Assembly: GCA_036504875.1 (NCBI GenBank)
Contig: DASXUK010000063.1
Location: 1 to 64,000, forward strand
Length of the DNA: 64,000 nt
Direction of reading: 5' to 3'
Source of the DNA: JACPFJ01 sp036504875
GTDB taxonomy: Bacteria; Desulfobacterota; Desulfuromonadia; Geobacterales; Pseudopelobacteraceae
A program made the translations under genes and the position numbers. The notes beneath the pieces were generated by a model. The model saw only the letters and a list, made by a program, of their open reading frames with translations, had not been told where the DNA came from and searched no databases. Below, piece by piece: positions 26,257 through 35,384 of this stretch (positions are counted from its first letter, which is position 1; every line of letters starts with the position of its first letter).

Positions 26257-29200
26257 TCAACCCATGACGATAACCAGATCCTCTTTCTCGACCTTCTCAC
26301 CTTCTTTGAACTTCACCTCGGCCACCTTACCGTCCGACTTGGCCTTGATGTTGGTCTCCATCTTCATGGCCTCGGTGACCATCAGCACATCACCGGCCTT
26401 GACCTCATCACCAGCTTTGACATTGACTTTGAGAACCTTGCCCGGCATAGGGGCCCCGATATGATTGGCATTGGCTTTGTCAGCCTTCTCAGCCACCGCG
26501 ACGTCGGTCTGAACCGATTGATCGCGGATTATAACCGAGCGATTATTACCGTTGAGCTCGAAGTAGACGGCGCGGGTGCCATCCTTCTGTACCCGGCCGA
26601 TTGTGTTGAGCTTGATGATCAGCGTCTTGCCCGGCTCGATATCGAGAGAGGTCTCCTGGCCCGGCTCCAGACCATAGAAGAAGATCGGCGTAGGTATGAC
26701 CGAAGTATCGGAGAACTCCTGGCGATGCCGATCAAACTCCGGAAAGACGTGCGGATAAAGGATGTTGGACACCAGCGCCTTGTCGTCCACCTTGTGGTTG
26801 ACCTTTTCCTCCAACTTGAGTCGTTCTTCGTCAAAATCGACCGGTTCCAGCAACTCACCCGGCCGGCAGGAGATCGGTTGCTCGCCCTTGAGGACGATCT
26901 TCTGCAACTTCTCCGGCCAGCCCTGGTAGGGTTGTCCCAGCATGCCCTTGAACATGCCGACTACTGATTCGGGAAAGGCCAGCTCTTCCTGGCTGGTGAA
27001 TACATCCTCAGGTTCCAGGTTGTTCTTGACCAGAAACATGGCCATGTCGCCCACCACCTTGGATGACGGGGTTACCTTGACAATGTCGCCGAACATCAGG
27101 TTGACCTTGTGGTACATCTCCTTGCACTCGTCCCAACGCTCGATCAGTCCCAAACCAGCCACTTGCGGCTTGTAGTTGGAATACTGCCCGCCCGGGATCT
27201 CGTGGTGATAGACTTCGGCGGTGCCGCTTTTCAGGCCCGACTCAAAGGGGGCATAGTAGTCGCGAACAGTCTCCCAGTAATTGGCCAACTTCTGCAGGCC
27301 GGGCGCATTGACCAGAGGGTCACGCTCGCTGCCTTCCAGAGCCGCTACCAAGGCATTCAGGTTGGGCTGGGCAGTTAATCCGGATAGCGACGACAGCGCT
27401 GCATCCACAATATCCACTCCGGCCTCAGCTGCCTTGAGCAGCATGGCGCTGCCGTTACTGGAGGTATCATGGGTGTGGAGGTGGACCGGGATGCCGATAT
27501 TCTCCTTGAGGGCCTTGACCAGTTTGTAGGCCGCCAGCGGCTTCAGCAGGCCGGCCATATCCTTGATGGCCAGGATATGAGCGCCCATCTGTTCCAGTTC
27601 CCTGGCCATGCTGACATAATATTCCAGCGGGTATTTATCGCGTTTGGGATCGGTAATATCTCCAGTATAACAAATGGCCGCCTCGCAAATTTTGCCGGTC
27701 TTGCGCACCGCTTCCATGGCTACCTGCATACCGGTGGTCCAGTTCAGCGAGTCAAAAATACGAAAGATATCAATACCCGAGTTGGCAGCCTCCACGACGA
27801 ATTTCTCGACCACGTTATCAGGATAATTGGTATAGCCGACGGCGTTTGAACCTCTCAGAAGCATCTGAAACAGTATATTGGGGACTGCTTCAGATAGTTT
27901 GTGCAGTCGCTGCCAAGGGTCTTCTTTGAGAAAGCGCATGGAAACATCAAAGGTGGCCCCCCCCCAGCATTCCAGCGAGAAAAGGTCCGCGCCCAGATAG
28001 GAAGTCGGCTCAGCAATTTTGAGCAGGTCATAAGTGCGCACGCGGGTGGCAAGGTTTGACTGGTGAGCGTCACGCATGGTGGTGTCGGTCAGCAATAACT
28101 TCTTCTGGTCCAGGATCCATTTTGACAGGCCTTCGGCACCCAGTGACATGAACAGGTCGCGGCTTCCCGACGGCCTCGACTTCGTGAAGTCGACCTCTGG
28201 TATTCGTGCATCGATCAGATCAGAAGACTTGAGTGGCCTGGTGATGCCGGGTGAGCCGTTGACGATCACTTCCCCCAAAAAGTTAAGCACCTTGCTGGCG
28301 CGGTCTTTCTTTTCACGGAATTGGAGCAGTTCGGGATGCTTATCGATGAATGAGGTATCGCAGTGCCCCTTGATGAAGACCGGATGGGTCACCACGTTCT
28401 CCAGAAAACCGATGTTGGTCTTGACCCCCCGTACACGGAATTCCTGCAGGGCGCGGTTCATGATGTTGGCTGCGGCCTGAAACGTCAGTCCCCACGAACT
28501 GACCTTGACCAGCAATGAATCATAGTGAGGTGTGATATGAGCGCCGGTGAAGGCATTACCGGCATCGAGACGGACACCGCAACCGGCCGCGGAACGGTAA
28601 GTAGTCAGCGTCCCAAAATCAGGGGCGAAATTATTGGCCGGATCTTCAGTGGTTATGCGACACTGAATGGCATAGCCGCGCATATCAATGGCGCTCTGGC
28701 TGGGGATATTGATCTCCGGGTCGGATAGCTTATGTCCGCAGGCCACCAGGATCTGGTCCTGGACCAGATTACGTCCGGTAATCATCTCGGTTACGGTATG
28801 CTCCACCTGAATGCGCGGGTTCATTTCGATGAAGTAGTGGTTACCCTCCTGATCTACCAGGAACTCTACTGTGCCGGCATTGCGGTACTTGACCTGGCCG
28901 GCGATCTTGAGCGCTGCCGTGCAGAGTTCCTCGCGCTGAGCCTGGGTCAGGGAGAGCGATGGGGCAAACTCGACCACCTTCTGGTGACGGCGCTGCACCG
29001 AGCAGTCCCGGTCAAAGAAGTGCACCAGGTTACCGTAGTTGTCCCCCAGAACCTGCACCTCGATATGCTTGGGGTTGGCCAGGTAACGCTCCAGAAAAAC
29101 AGCGGCATTGCCGAAAGAGGCCTTGGCCTCGCTGCCAGCCGCCACCAGTCCCTCCAGCAGCTCTTTTTTGTTGTGGGCCACGCGCATCCCGCGCCCGCCA

Positions 29201-29703
29201 CCTCCGGCCGAGGCCTTGATGATGATCGGGTAGCCATGCTCCTTGGCAAATTTCAAGGCTTCTTCTTCCTTAACAATAGGATCCTCGGTACCGGGTACCA
29301 CCTGCACACCGGCAGCTATGGCCGCCTTGCGCCCGGCGACCTTATCACCCAGAGCTCGCTGCATCTCGGCATTCGGTCCGATAAAGGCGATCCCGTTGGC
29401 CTCGCAGGCCTCCGCAAATTCAGCATTTTCCGCTAAAAACCCATATCCGGGATGAATTGCATCTACATCGGCCTTGAGCGCCAGGGCAATAATCTCATCA
29501 ATGCCCAGGTAGGCATCTATCGGCGCCTTGCCCTTGCCGATCAGGTAAGCTTCATCGGCCTTATACCTATGCAGGGAGAGCTTATCCTCATCTGAATAAA
29601 TCGCTACTGTACCAATACCCAGCTCGGTACAGGCGCGAAAGATGCGGATTGCGATCTCGCCACGATTGGCAGCCATGACCTTGCGGAACTTCTGTTTTTG
29701 CAT
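26257..29703 (-). CDS. pyc: Pyruvate carboxylase
   Basis: A single-chain biotin enzyme of 1148 residues making oxaloacetate from pyruvate, bicarbonate and ATP. Domains in order: biotin carboxylase (KVMAANRGEIAIRIFRAC; ASAGGGGRGMRVA; EMNPRIQVEHTVTE), carboxyltransferase (TDTTMRDAHQSNLATR; KDMAGLLKP), allosteric region and C-terminal biotinyl domain with VTEAMKMETNIKA. The start at 29703 is preferred because AGGAGG stands 6 nt before it; the ATG at 29709 touches the same site. In Geobacter-like bacteria this enzyme feeds the TCA cycle and gluconeogenesis from acetate-derived pyruvate. It is convergent with the GGDEF-EAL gene and divergent from ilvE. Confidence 0.96.
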   Translation of the reverse strand: MQKQKFRKVMAANRGEIAIRIFRACTELGIGTVAIYSDEDKLSLHRYKADEAYLIGKGKAPIDAYLGIDEIIALALKADVDAIHPGYGFLAENAEFAEACEANGIAFIGPNAEMQRALGDKVAGRKAAIAAGVQVVPGTEDPIVKEEEALKFAKEHGYPIIIKASAGGGGRGMRVAHNKKELLEGLVAAGSEAKASFGNAAVFLERYLANPKHIEVQVLGDNYGNLVHFFDRDCSVQRRHQKVVEFAPSLSLTQAQREELCTAALKIAGQVKYRNAGTVEFLVDQEGNHYFIEMNPRIQVEHTVTEMITGRNLVQDQILVACGHKLSDPEINIPSQSAIDMRGYAIQCRITTEDPANNFAPDFGTLTTYRSAAGCGVRLDAGNAFTGAHITPHYDSLLVKVSSWGLTFQAAANIMNRALQEFRVRGVKTNIGFLENVVTHPVFIKGHCDTSFIDKHPELLQFREKKDRASKVLNFLGEVIVNGSPGITRPLKSSDLIDARIPEVDFTKSRPSGSRDLFMSLGAEGLSKWILDQKKLLLTDTTMRDAHQSNLATRVRTYDLLKIAEPTSYLGADLFSLECWGGATFDVSMRFLKEDPWQRLHKLSEAVPNILFQMLLRGSNAVGYTNYPDNVVEKFVVEAANSGIDIFRIFDSLNWTTGMQVAMEAVRKTGKICEAAICYTGDITDPKRDKYPLEYYVSMARELEQMGAHILAIKDMAGLLKPLAAYKLVKALKENIGIPVHLHTHDTSSNGSAMLLKAAEAGVDIVDAALSSLSGLTAQPNLNALVAALEGSERDPLVNAPGLQKLANYWETVRDYYAPFESGLKSGTAEVYHHEIPGGQYSNYKPQVAGLGLIERWDECKEMYHKVNLMFGDIVKVTPSSKVVGDMAMFLVKNNLEPEDVFTSQEELAFPESVVGMFKGMLGQPYQGWPEKLQKIVLKGEQPISCRPGELLEPVDFDEERLKLEEKVNHKVDDKALVSNILYPHVFPEFDRHRQEFSDTSVIPTPIFFYGLEPGQETSLDIEPGKTLIIKLNTIGRVQKDGTRAVYFELNGNNRSVIIRDQSVQTDVAVAEKADKANANHIGAPMPGKVLKVNVKAGDEVKAGDVLMVTEAMKMETNIKAKSDGKVAEVKFKEGEKVEKEDLVIVMG

Positions 29704-30056
29704 TTCCATCCTCCTAGATTGGTCAAGAACCTATATCTGTTTAAAAAATATTTAGCCTTACTAAAATTATTCAGTTATTTTAAATACTTACCTGCTATTA
29801 GCGACGGCAATAAAACAGATTGGTTTGATTTTGTCAATCATGTTTTTCATTCTGCCATAAGCTGCTGATTATAAAGCGCAAAACATTAGAATAATAACAG
29901 CTGCAGCAGCTTTAACAAGCGATCCAAAATCTGATTCCTAAAGAAGGTTAAAAAATAGCCGCCAAACAGCTTTTAATCTCAATTTCGCTTGAATATTGAT
30001 ATTATTTTCCGTATAAATTAGAGGTCAACTCCATATAAAACTTAAGGATGGACAAA
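29704..30056. promoter_or_regulatory. Divergent pyc/ilvE control region with an ilvE promoter
   Basis: AT-rich, no ORF. A good plus-strand promoter candidate is TTGAAT (29989-29994), 17 nt, TATAAA (30012-30017), about 40 nt before the ilvE start. Around 29912 lies GCTGCAGCAGC. I see no clear riboswitch or T-box here. Confidence 0.5.
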
Positions 30057-31130
30057 ATGAATATCCAGGTGCTTCCCCTACCCCCTGAATCGATGAAGGC
30101 AAGGATAAAGGATGAGACTCAGCTCGGTTTTGGCAAACACTTCAGCGACCGGATGCTGCTGATTGAATGGAAAGCCGGCCAAGGGTGGTGTGACGCCCGC
30201 ATTAAGCCTTACGAGCCCTTTTTGCTGGATCCTGCTTGTTTGGTATTTCATTACGCTCAGGAGATATTCGAAGGGCTGAAGGCCTATAAATGGTCGGATG
30301 GCAGGATCGCCCTGTTCCGCCCTGAAATGAATGCCCGCCGCTTTAATCAGTCAGCCAATCGCATGTGTATGCCCGAGATGCCGGAGGAGCTTTTTCTGGA
30401 TGGCATCGCCAAGTTGGTTGAGCTTGAGAGGGACTGGATTCCTACCGCAGCCGGAACATCACTCTATATACGCCCGACCTTGATCGCGGTTGAGCCGGTT
30501 TTGGGGGTCAAGCCTTCTGATCACTATTACTTTTACGTAATCCTATCCCCGGTGGGAGCCTATTACGCAGCTGGTTTCAATCCGGTCAGCATTCTGGTTG
30601 AGGATCACTATGTACGCGCCGTACCTGGCGGAACCGGCGAAGCCAAAACCGGAGGCAACTATGCCAGTTCGCTTAAAGCCGGGCTGGAAGCCAAGAAAAA
30701 AGGCTATGATCAGGTGCTCTGGCTGGATGGAGCCCAGCGACGGTTTATTGAAGAAGTCGGCGCAATGAACATGTTCTTTGCCTATGGCAAGACCATTGTT
30801 ACTGCCCCCCTGAATGGTTCGATCCTCTCCGGCATTACCCGGGATTCAGTGATTAAAATGGCTACCAGCCTTGGTTATCAGGTAGAAGAGCGCCCGATCG
30901 ACATCGACGGCCTCATGTCCGACATCCGCTCCGGCAAGGTTACCGAGGCTTTCGGCAGCGGCACCGCGGCTGTAATTACCCCGGTCGGCAAGCTCTGCTA
31001 TAAAAATGAATGCATCCAACTCACCGGTGGCCGAGTAGGCGAAATCACCCAGAATCTGTACGACACCTTGACCGGTATCCAGACCGGTAAAATAAAGGAC
31101 GAGTTTGGCTGGGTCAGGTTCGTCGGGTAA
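30057..31130 (+). CDS. ilvE: Branched-chain amino acid aminotransferase
   Basis: A fold-type IV PLP enzyme that transaminates leucine, isoleucine and valine with 2-oxoglutarate. 357 residues from the ATG at 30057 (MNIQVLPLPPES). The class III-type pattern is clear: FHYAQEIFEGLKAYK, the PLP lysine region GTGEAKTGGNYASSLKAG, and EEVGAMNMFF. The ATG at 30048 is so close to the AAGGA site that the second ATG is more likely. It seems to stand alone with its own promoter, followed by two very small cysteine-rich genes. Confidence 0.94.
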   Translation: MNIQVLPLPPESMKARIKDETQLGFGKHFSDRMLLIEWKAGQGWCDARIKPYEPFLLDPACLVFHYAQEIFEGLKAYKWSDGRIALFRPEMNARRFNQSANRMCMPEMPEELFLDGIAKLVELERDWIPTAAGTSLYIRPTLIAVEPVLGVKPSDHYYFYVILSPVGAYYAAGFNPVSILVEDHYVRAVPGGTGEAKTGGNYASSLKAGLEAKKKGYDQVLWLDGAQRRFIEEVGAMNMFFAYGKTIVTAPLNGSILSGITRDSVIKMATSLGYQVEERPIDIDGLMSDIRSGKVTEAFGSGTAAVITPVGKLCYKNECIQLTGGRVGEITQNLYDTLTGIQTGKIKDEFGWVRFVG

Positions 31131-31206
31131 GCTAATTTATGCAGAGGGCAGCTTACTCGCTGCTCTCTACTCAGATTCGACCTTAAGAGTCACTTGGAAA
31201 AAAGCT

Positions 31207-31386
31207 ATGTCACCCAAAAACATCGCCCATAAGAATCTATCGCCCAACAAGCTCTGCACATCCTGCCGCCGTACCTGCAAGCAGGCGGCCATTGCCGTGG
31301 TTGCCTCCTGCCCTCGCTATTACCCCTTCAGTCGAAAGCAGTCCAAGCCGGAATTCAACTGGAAGCAGCTGGAGCTCAGCCTCTGA
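31207..31386 (+). CDS. Small cysteine-rich protein (59 aa), zinc-ribbon-like
   Basis: Begins MSPKNIAHKNLSP and carries the pattern C-x2-C-x3-CKQ-x9-CP (KLCTSCRRTCKQ then SCPRYYP), which looks like a four-cysteine metal site. It ends WKQLELSL, a natural-looking tail. The ribosome binding site is weak (TTGGA). The frame stays open upstream to 31105, inside ilvE, but the part before 31207 does not look coding. It sits between ilvE and a ferredoxin-like ORF. Function unknown; zinc or iron-sulfur binding is inferred from cysteines only. Confidence 0.45.
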   Translation: MSPKNIAHKNLSPNKLCTSCRRTCKQAAIAVVASCPRYYPFSRKQSKPEFNWKQLELSL

Positions 31387-31415
31387 CGACTGTTGTTCCA
31401 ACCACTCCACAGCTT

Positions 31416-31589
31416 ATGCCTGAAAAGTGTACCGGCTGCGGCAGATGCGTTGCTGCCTGCCGTAGCAATCTCTTATCGCTCGAAGCTGCTGGTTATCGCA
31501 AGACAGCAGTCGGAAAGAATCCCGCGCAATGCACCAATTGTGGCCTCTGCATAAAAAGTTGTCCTACCAGTGCTATTGCACTTGACTAA
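31416..31589 (+). CDS. Small 2[4Fe-4S] ferredoxin (57 aa)
   Basis: Too short for many gene finders. It reads MPEKCTGCGRCVAACRSN and later CTNCGLCIKSCPTSAIAL: two complete CxxCxxCxxxC motifs, the second followed by proline as in clostridial-type ferredoxins. Such proteins carry electrons at low potential. The ATG at 31416 has no obvious Shine-Dalgarno; the frame is open upstream to about 31230, so a longer, non-ATG start cannot be excluded. It is 30 nt after the other cysteine-rich ORF and just before the rpsB promoter. Confidence 0.7.
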   Translation: MPEKCTGCGRCVAACRSNLLSLEAAGYRKTAVGKNPAQCTNCGLCIKSCPTSAIALD

Positions 31590-31599
31590 AACTTTAGCC

Positions 31600-31629
31600 T
31601 TGCCACAATAATACTCACTATGTTATAAA
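31600..31629 (+). promoter_or_regulatory. Candidate rpsB-tsf promoter
   Basis: TTGCCA (31600-31605), 18 nt and TATAAA (31624-31629) lie about 100 nt before rpsB. The GC-rich leader 31650-31715 (CGGCGGTGTCCC, then GGGGGCGGAGG) could fold and act in S2 autoregulation; this is not proven. Confidence 0.5.
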
Positions 31630-31727
31630 ATAATGCTTTTCATTTCACACGCCCCACATAGAACCGGCGGTGTCCCTTGGGCTTGCAGGGATTAACGGGG
31701 GCGGAGGACAAACCAAAGGAGAAACAT

Positions 31728-32492
31728 ATGTCAAGTATCAGCATGAAAGAATTGTTGGAGGCCGGGGTTCACTTCGGTCACCAGACCAAGCGCTGGAACC
31801 CAAAGATGAAACCCTACATCTTCGGGGCCCGTAACGGGATCTACATCATCGACCTGCAGAAAACCGTCCGTTATTTCAAGTCAGCTTACAATTTTGTCAA
31901 AGAATCTGTCGAAGGTGGCAGCACCGTGCTGTTTGTCGGCACGAAAAAGCAGGCTCAGGATTCTGTTGCCGAAGAGGCACAGCGTTGTGGCATGTATTAC
32001 GTCAACCAGCGTTGGCTGGGCGGCATGCTGACAAACTTTGCCACCGTCAAGCAGAGTATTGACCGTTTGAAGCGCATCGATGCCATGTTCGAGGACGGCA
32101 CTATTGATGCCTACCCAAAGAAAGAGGCGCTTCAGCTAAGCAAAGAACGTGACAAGTTACAGAAAACCCTGGGCGGCATCAAGGGAATGACTAAAGTCCC
32201 CAGTGTTATGTTTGTAATTGATCCCAAAAATGAAGAAATAGCCGTACAGGAAGCCAACAAGCTTGGTATTCCGGTGGTAGCCGTTGTCGATACCAACTGC
32301 GATCCTGACCCTATCGACCATGTCATCCCGGGCAATGACGATGCCATCCGCGCCATCCGCCTGTTAAGTTCAAAAATCGCTGATGCGGTTCTTGACGGCG
32401 CCCAGGCTCGTAATATCAATCTGCAGAAGGACAGCGAAGTTGTTGCTGAGCCCACTGGTGAAGAAGCTGTTGTAGAAGAACCCGCTCAATAA
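31728..32492 (+). CDS. rpsB: 30S ribosomal protein S2
   Basis: 254 residues with the standard N-terminus (MSSISMKELLEAGVHFGHQ) and the blocks RWNPKMKPYIFGARNGI, NQRWLGGMLTNF and PVVAVVDTNCDPD. It joins the small subunit late in assembly. The start at 31728 follows AAAGGAG; the in-frame ATG at 31677 would add 17 residues from the leader. The C-terminal tail is acidic, E- and V-rich. First gene of the rpsB-tsf unit. Confidence 0.97.
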   Translation: MSSISMKELLEAGVHFGHQTKRWNPKMKPYIFGARNGIYIIDLQKTVRYFKSAYNFVKESVEGGSTVLFVGTKKQAQDSVAEEAQRCGMYYVNQRWLGGMLTNFATVKQSIDRLKRIDAMFEDGTIDAYPKKEALQLSKERDKLQKTLGGIKGMTKVPSVMFVIDPKNEEIAVQEANKLGIPVVAVVDTNCDPDPIDHVIPGNDDAIRAIRLLSSKIADAVLDGAQARNINLQKDSEVVAEPTGEEAVVEEPAQ

Positions 32493-32531
32493 TAAACAAT
32501 AATCCCCGACGACTTGGGGAAGGAGGATATA

Positions 32532-33185
32532 ATGGCTGTTACAGCAGCGCAGATCAATGAACTAAGAAAATCAACCGGTGCCGGCATGCTTGACTGCAAA
32601 AAGGCTCTGGAGGAGACCGAGGGCGATTTCGAAAAGGCGGTCGACCACCTTCGCAAAAAAGGACTCGCTGCCGCCGCAAAAAAAGCTGGCCGTATCGCTA
32701 CCGAAGGAGCAGTTGGCACATATATTCATGCTGGCGGCAAAATCGGGGTTATGGTAGAAATCAATTGCGAGACCGACTTTGTTGCCAAGACCGACAATTT
32801 CCAGGCCTTCTTAAAAGATATTGCCATGCATATCGCTGCCGCTTCACCTCAGTTTGTGCGCCGTGAAGAAGTATCCGCTGATGTGCTTGAGCGCGAGAAG
32901 GACATCTATCGCGCCAAGGCTCGTGAGACCGGTAAACCTGAAAATATCATCGAAAAAATCATCGAAGGCCAGATCAACAAGTTCTATGCCGACATCTGTC
33001 TGCTGGAGCAGCCTTTTGTCAAGGATCCTGACAAAACCATCCTGCAGTATCTTAATGAAACCATCTCTAAGATAGGCGAGAACATGTCGATCCGCCGCTT
33101 TGCCAAGTTCGTTCTTGGCGAGGGGCTTGAAAAGAAGGAAACTGACTTTGCTGCCGAGGTTGCTGAAGCGGCCGGGCTGAAGTAA
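32532..33185 (+). CDS. tsf: Elongation factor Ts
   Basis: Nucleotide exchange factor for EF-Tu. 217 residues, the short form. Hallmarks: the N-terminal UBA-like LRKSTGAGMLDCKKAL, the core VEINCETDFVAKTDNF, and a C-terminal VLGEGLEKKETDFAAEV segment. The start follows AAGGAGGATATA. It lies 39 nt after rpsB and ends at a strong terminator. Confidence 0.97.
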   Translation: MAVTAAQINELRKSTGAGMLDCKKALEETEGDFEKAVDHLRKKGLAAAAKKAGRIATEGAVGTYIHAGGKIGVMVEINCETDFVAKTDNFQAFLKDIAMHIAAASPQFVRREEVSADVLEREKDIYRAKARETGKPENIIEKIIEGQINKFYADICLLEQPFVKDPDKTILQYLNETISKIGENMSIRRFAKFVLGEGLEKKETDFAAEVAEAAGLK

Positions 33186-33190
33186 GCCAA

Positions 33191-33217
33191 AGCCGGCCGT
33201 CATGGCCGGCTTTTTTT
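33191..33217 (+). terminator. tsf terminator
   Basis: An 8-bp stem AGCCGGCC / GGCCGGCT with a 5-nt loop is followed by seven T. It separates rpsB-tsf from the pyrH cluster. Confidence 0.92.
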
Positions 33218-33353
33218 ATATGCGGTGTGGCATGCCTGAGGCTGCATTATCACTGATATAAACCTTGGCGTGTATGCAGGCGGGCAATCAACCTGCTTCA
33301 AAACGCCTTTATTGACTTTAATGCTAAAGCGACCAGCAGAGGGGAGGCATATC

Positions 33354-34073
33354 ATGAGCAGGCCATCATTCAACCGGGTTCTCCTGAAACTTTCCGGCGA
33401 GTCGCTTGCCGGTGATCAGGGCTACGGGATCGAGCCACAGACGATTAATACCATTGCCCGCGAGATTCGGGATGTGGTCAGCCAGGGAGTGCAACTTGCT
33501 CTCGTTATTGGGGGTGGTAACATCTTCCGCGGCTTGGCTGCCTCATCCAAGGGTATGGATCGAGCAAGCGCTGATTATATGGGTATGCTGGCAACAATGA
33601 TCAATTCATTAGCCATGCAGGACGCTCTTGAAAAGGTCGGGGTAGCCACTCGCGTACAGTCGGCCATTGCCATGCAGGAAGTGGCCGAACCCTATATCCG
33701 CCGCCGCGCAATGCGACATCTGGAAAAAGGACGGGTGGTTATCTTCGGCGCTGGAACCGGCAATCCTTACTTTACCACCGACACTGCCGCCAGCCTGCGC
33801 GCCATGGAGATCAATGCCCAGGTAATCCTCAAAGGCACCAAGGTTGACGGCGTTTATTCGGCTGACCCGAAAAAAGATCCCAATGCCGTTAAATTCGAGG
33901 AACTTACCTATATTGATGTCCTGAACAGAGGTCTGCAGGTTATGGACGCCACCGCTACATCACTCTGCATGGATAACAACCTGCCGATAATCATTTTTGA
34001 CCTGACCACCGAGGGCAACATTAAAAGGGTCATTAATGGTGAAGCTATTGGAACAATTGTACAAGGAGAATAA
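33354..34073 (+). CDS. pyrH: Uridylate kinase
   Basis: Phosphorylates UMP to UDP. 239 residues of the amino acid kinase fold: VLLKLSGESLAGDQGYGI, the nucleotide block VIGGGNIFRG, and GAGTGNPYFTTDTAASLRA. The start at 33354 has GGGGAGG 7 nt upstream; the reading frame opens earlier (33270) without a site. First gene of the run pyrH-frr-uppS-cdsA-dxr-rseP. Confidence 0.96.
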   Translation: MSRPSFNRVLLKLSGESLAGDQGYGIEPQTINTIAREIRDVVSQGVQLALVIGGGNIFRGLAASSKGMDRASADYMGMLATMINSLAMQDALEKVGVATRVQSAIAMQEVAEPYIRRRAMRHLEKGRVVIFGAGTGNPYFTTDTAASLRAMEINAQVILKGTKVDGVYSADPKKDPNAVKFEELTYIDVLNRGLQVMDATATSLCMDNNLPIIIFDLTTEGNIKRVINGEAIGTIVQGE

Positions 34074-34075
34074 AT

Positions 34076-34633
34076 ATGGCAAAAGCCGTTCTTGATGACA
34101 TGAAGTCACATATGGAGAAAACGCTTAATGTATTAAAAAGTGAATTTCAAAAAGTCAGGACAGGTAGGGCCTCCACCTCTATCCTCGATTCTATAAAAAT
34201 TGATTACTACGGTAATCCTTCCTCAATCGCCCAGGTAGCGACTCTAGCGGTTCCTGAGCCACGAACAATCACCATCTCTCCTTGGGAAGCCAAAATGATC
34301 GGCGCAATTGAAAAGGCCATTCTCAATGCTAATATCGGCTTGACCCCTTCCAACGATGGAAAGCTGATTCGCTTGAACCTGCCTCCGTTAACTGAGGAAC
34401 GCCGCAAAGAGATCGCCAAAGATCTAAAGAAAAAAGCTGAAGAAGATAAAATTGCCCTTCGCAATATTCGTCGTGATGCCATCGATCGGATAAAGAAGCT
34501 GGAAAAGGATAAGGCCATCACAGAAGACGAGCTGAAGAAATACGAAAAGGAAATTCAGGATACAACCAAGAGCTTTGAGGCCAGAATCGACGAAGCCGTC
34601 GCCCACAAAGAAAAAGAGGTTATGGAAGTCTGA
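34076..34633 (+). CDS. frr: Ribosome recycling factor
   Basis: With EF-G it splits post-termination ribosomes. 185 residues, normal length: EFQKVRTGRASTSILDSI, then LPPLTEERRKEIAKDLKKKA and a helical C-terminus. The ATG is 2 nt after the pyrH stop with AAGGAGA inside the end of pyrH, so translation is coupled. Confidence 0.97.
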   Translation: MAKAVLDDMKSHMEKTLNVLKSEFQKVRTGRASTSILDSIKIDYYGNPSSIAQVATLAVPEPRTITISPWEAKMIGAIEKAILNANIGLTPSNDGKLIRLNLPPLTEERRKEIAKDLKKKAEEDKIALRNIRRDAIDRIKKLEKDKAITEDELKKYEKEIQDTTKSFEARIDEAVAHKEKEVMEV

Positions 34634-35373
34634 TGGAACCTCTTCACCCGGATAGACTCCCGGTTCATTTGGCTATTATCATGGACGGCAATGGGCGTTG
34701 GGCGCAACAGCGCATGCTCAAACGCATTGTGGGACATCAGCGCGGCGCCGAAACAGTAAAGATGGTCGTCGAACAAGCCTCCCAACTCGGCATCAGGTAT
34801 CTGACCCTGTTTGCGTTTTCATCTGAAAACTGGTCCCGTCCGGCGATAGAAGTACGGGCCCTCATGACGCTGCTCAAGAAGTACATCCGTCATGAAACAG
34901 CCCGGATGATGCGCAATAATATCCGCTATAATGTAATCGGCAACCGCAGTGATCTTCCCGACGATGTGAATCAGACCCTGGATGATGCCATCCGCGAGAC
35001 CTCCGGCAATACCGGCATGACCCTGACCCTGGCCCTATCCTATGGTGCCCGGCAAGAGATCAGCATGGCGTCTACCCGTCTGGCGTTAGATATTGCCGCC
35101 GGACGTCTGAAACCCGAAGATGTAACGGTGGATGTGTTTGCTGGTTATCTTGATACAGGTGGTCTGCCGGATCCAGATTTTTTGATCCGGACCAGCGGCG
35201 AGATGCGGATCAGCAATTTTCTCCTGTGGCAACTTGCTTATACCGAGCTTTACTTCACCAATATCAACTGGCCCGATTTCACTATTGATGAGTTCAACAA
35301 AGCGCTGACCGATTTCCAGTCCCGTGAGCGAAGGTTTGGAATGACTAGCGATCAGATCACGAAAAGAGGCTGA
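34633..35373 (+). CDS. uppS: Undecaprenyl diphosphate synthase (cis-prenyltransferase)
   Basis: Makes the C55 lipid carrier for peptidoglycan from FPP and IPP. 246 residues: HLAIIMDGNGRWAQQRM with the catalytic Asp, the TLFAFSSENW segment, and a C-terminal DFLIRTSGEMRISNFLLWQ block. The ATG shares its last base region with the frr stop (TGATG), so they are coupled. Confidence 0.95.
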   Translation: MEPLHPDRLPVHLAIIMDGNGRWAQQRMLKRIVGHQRGAETVKMVVEQASQLGIRYLTLFAFSSENWSRPAIEVRALMTLLKKYIRHETARMMRNNIRYNVIGNRSDLPDDVNQTLDDAIRETSGNTGMTLTLALSYGARQEISMASTRLALDIAAGRLKPEDVTVDVFAGYLDTGGLPDPDFLIRTSGEMRISNFLLWQLAYTELYFTNINWPDFTIDEFNKALTDFQSRERRFGMTSDQITKRG

Positions 35374-35384
35374 TTATTAAACGC

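Noticed and set aside
28732..29436. 234-codon plus-strand ORF inside pyc
   Set aside because: Shadow of the biotin carboxylase domain.
31105..31206. N-terminal extension of the small cysteine-rich ORF
   Set aside because: It overlaps ilvE, lacks a ribosome site and has no coding character; ATG at 31207 preferred.
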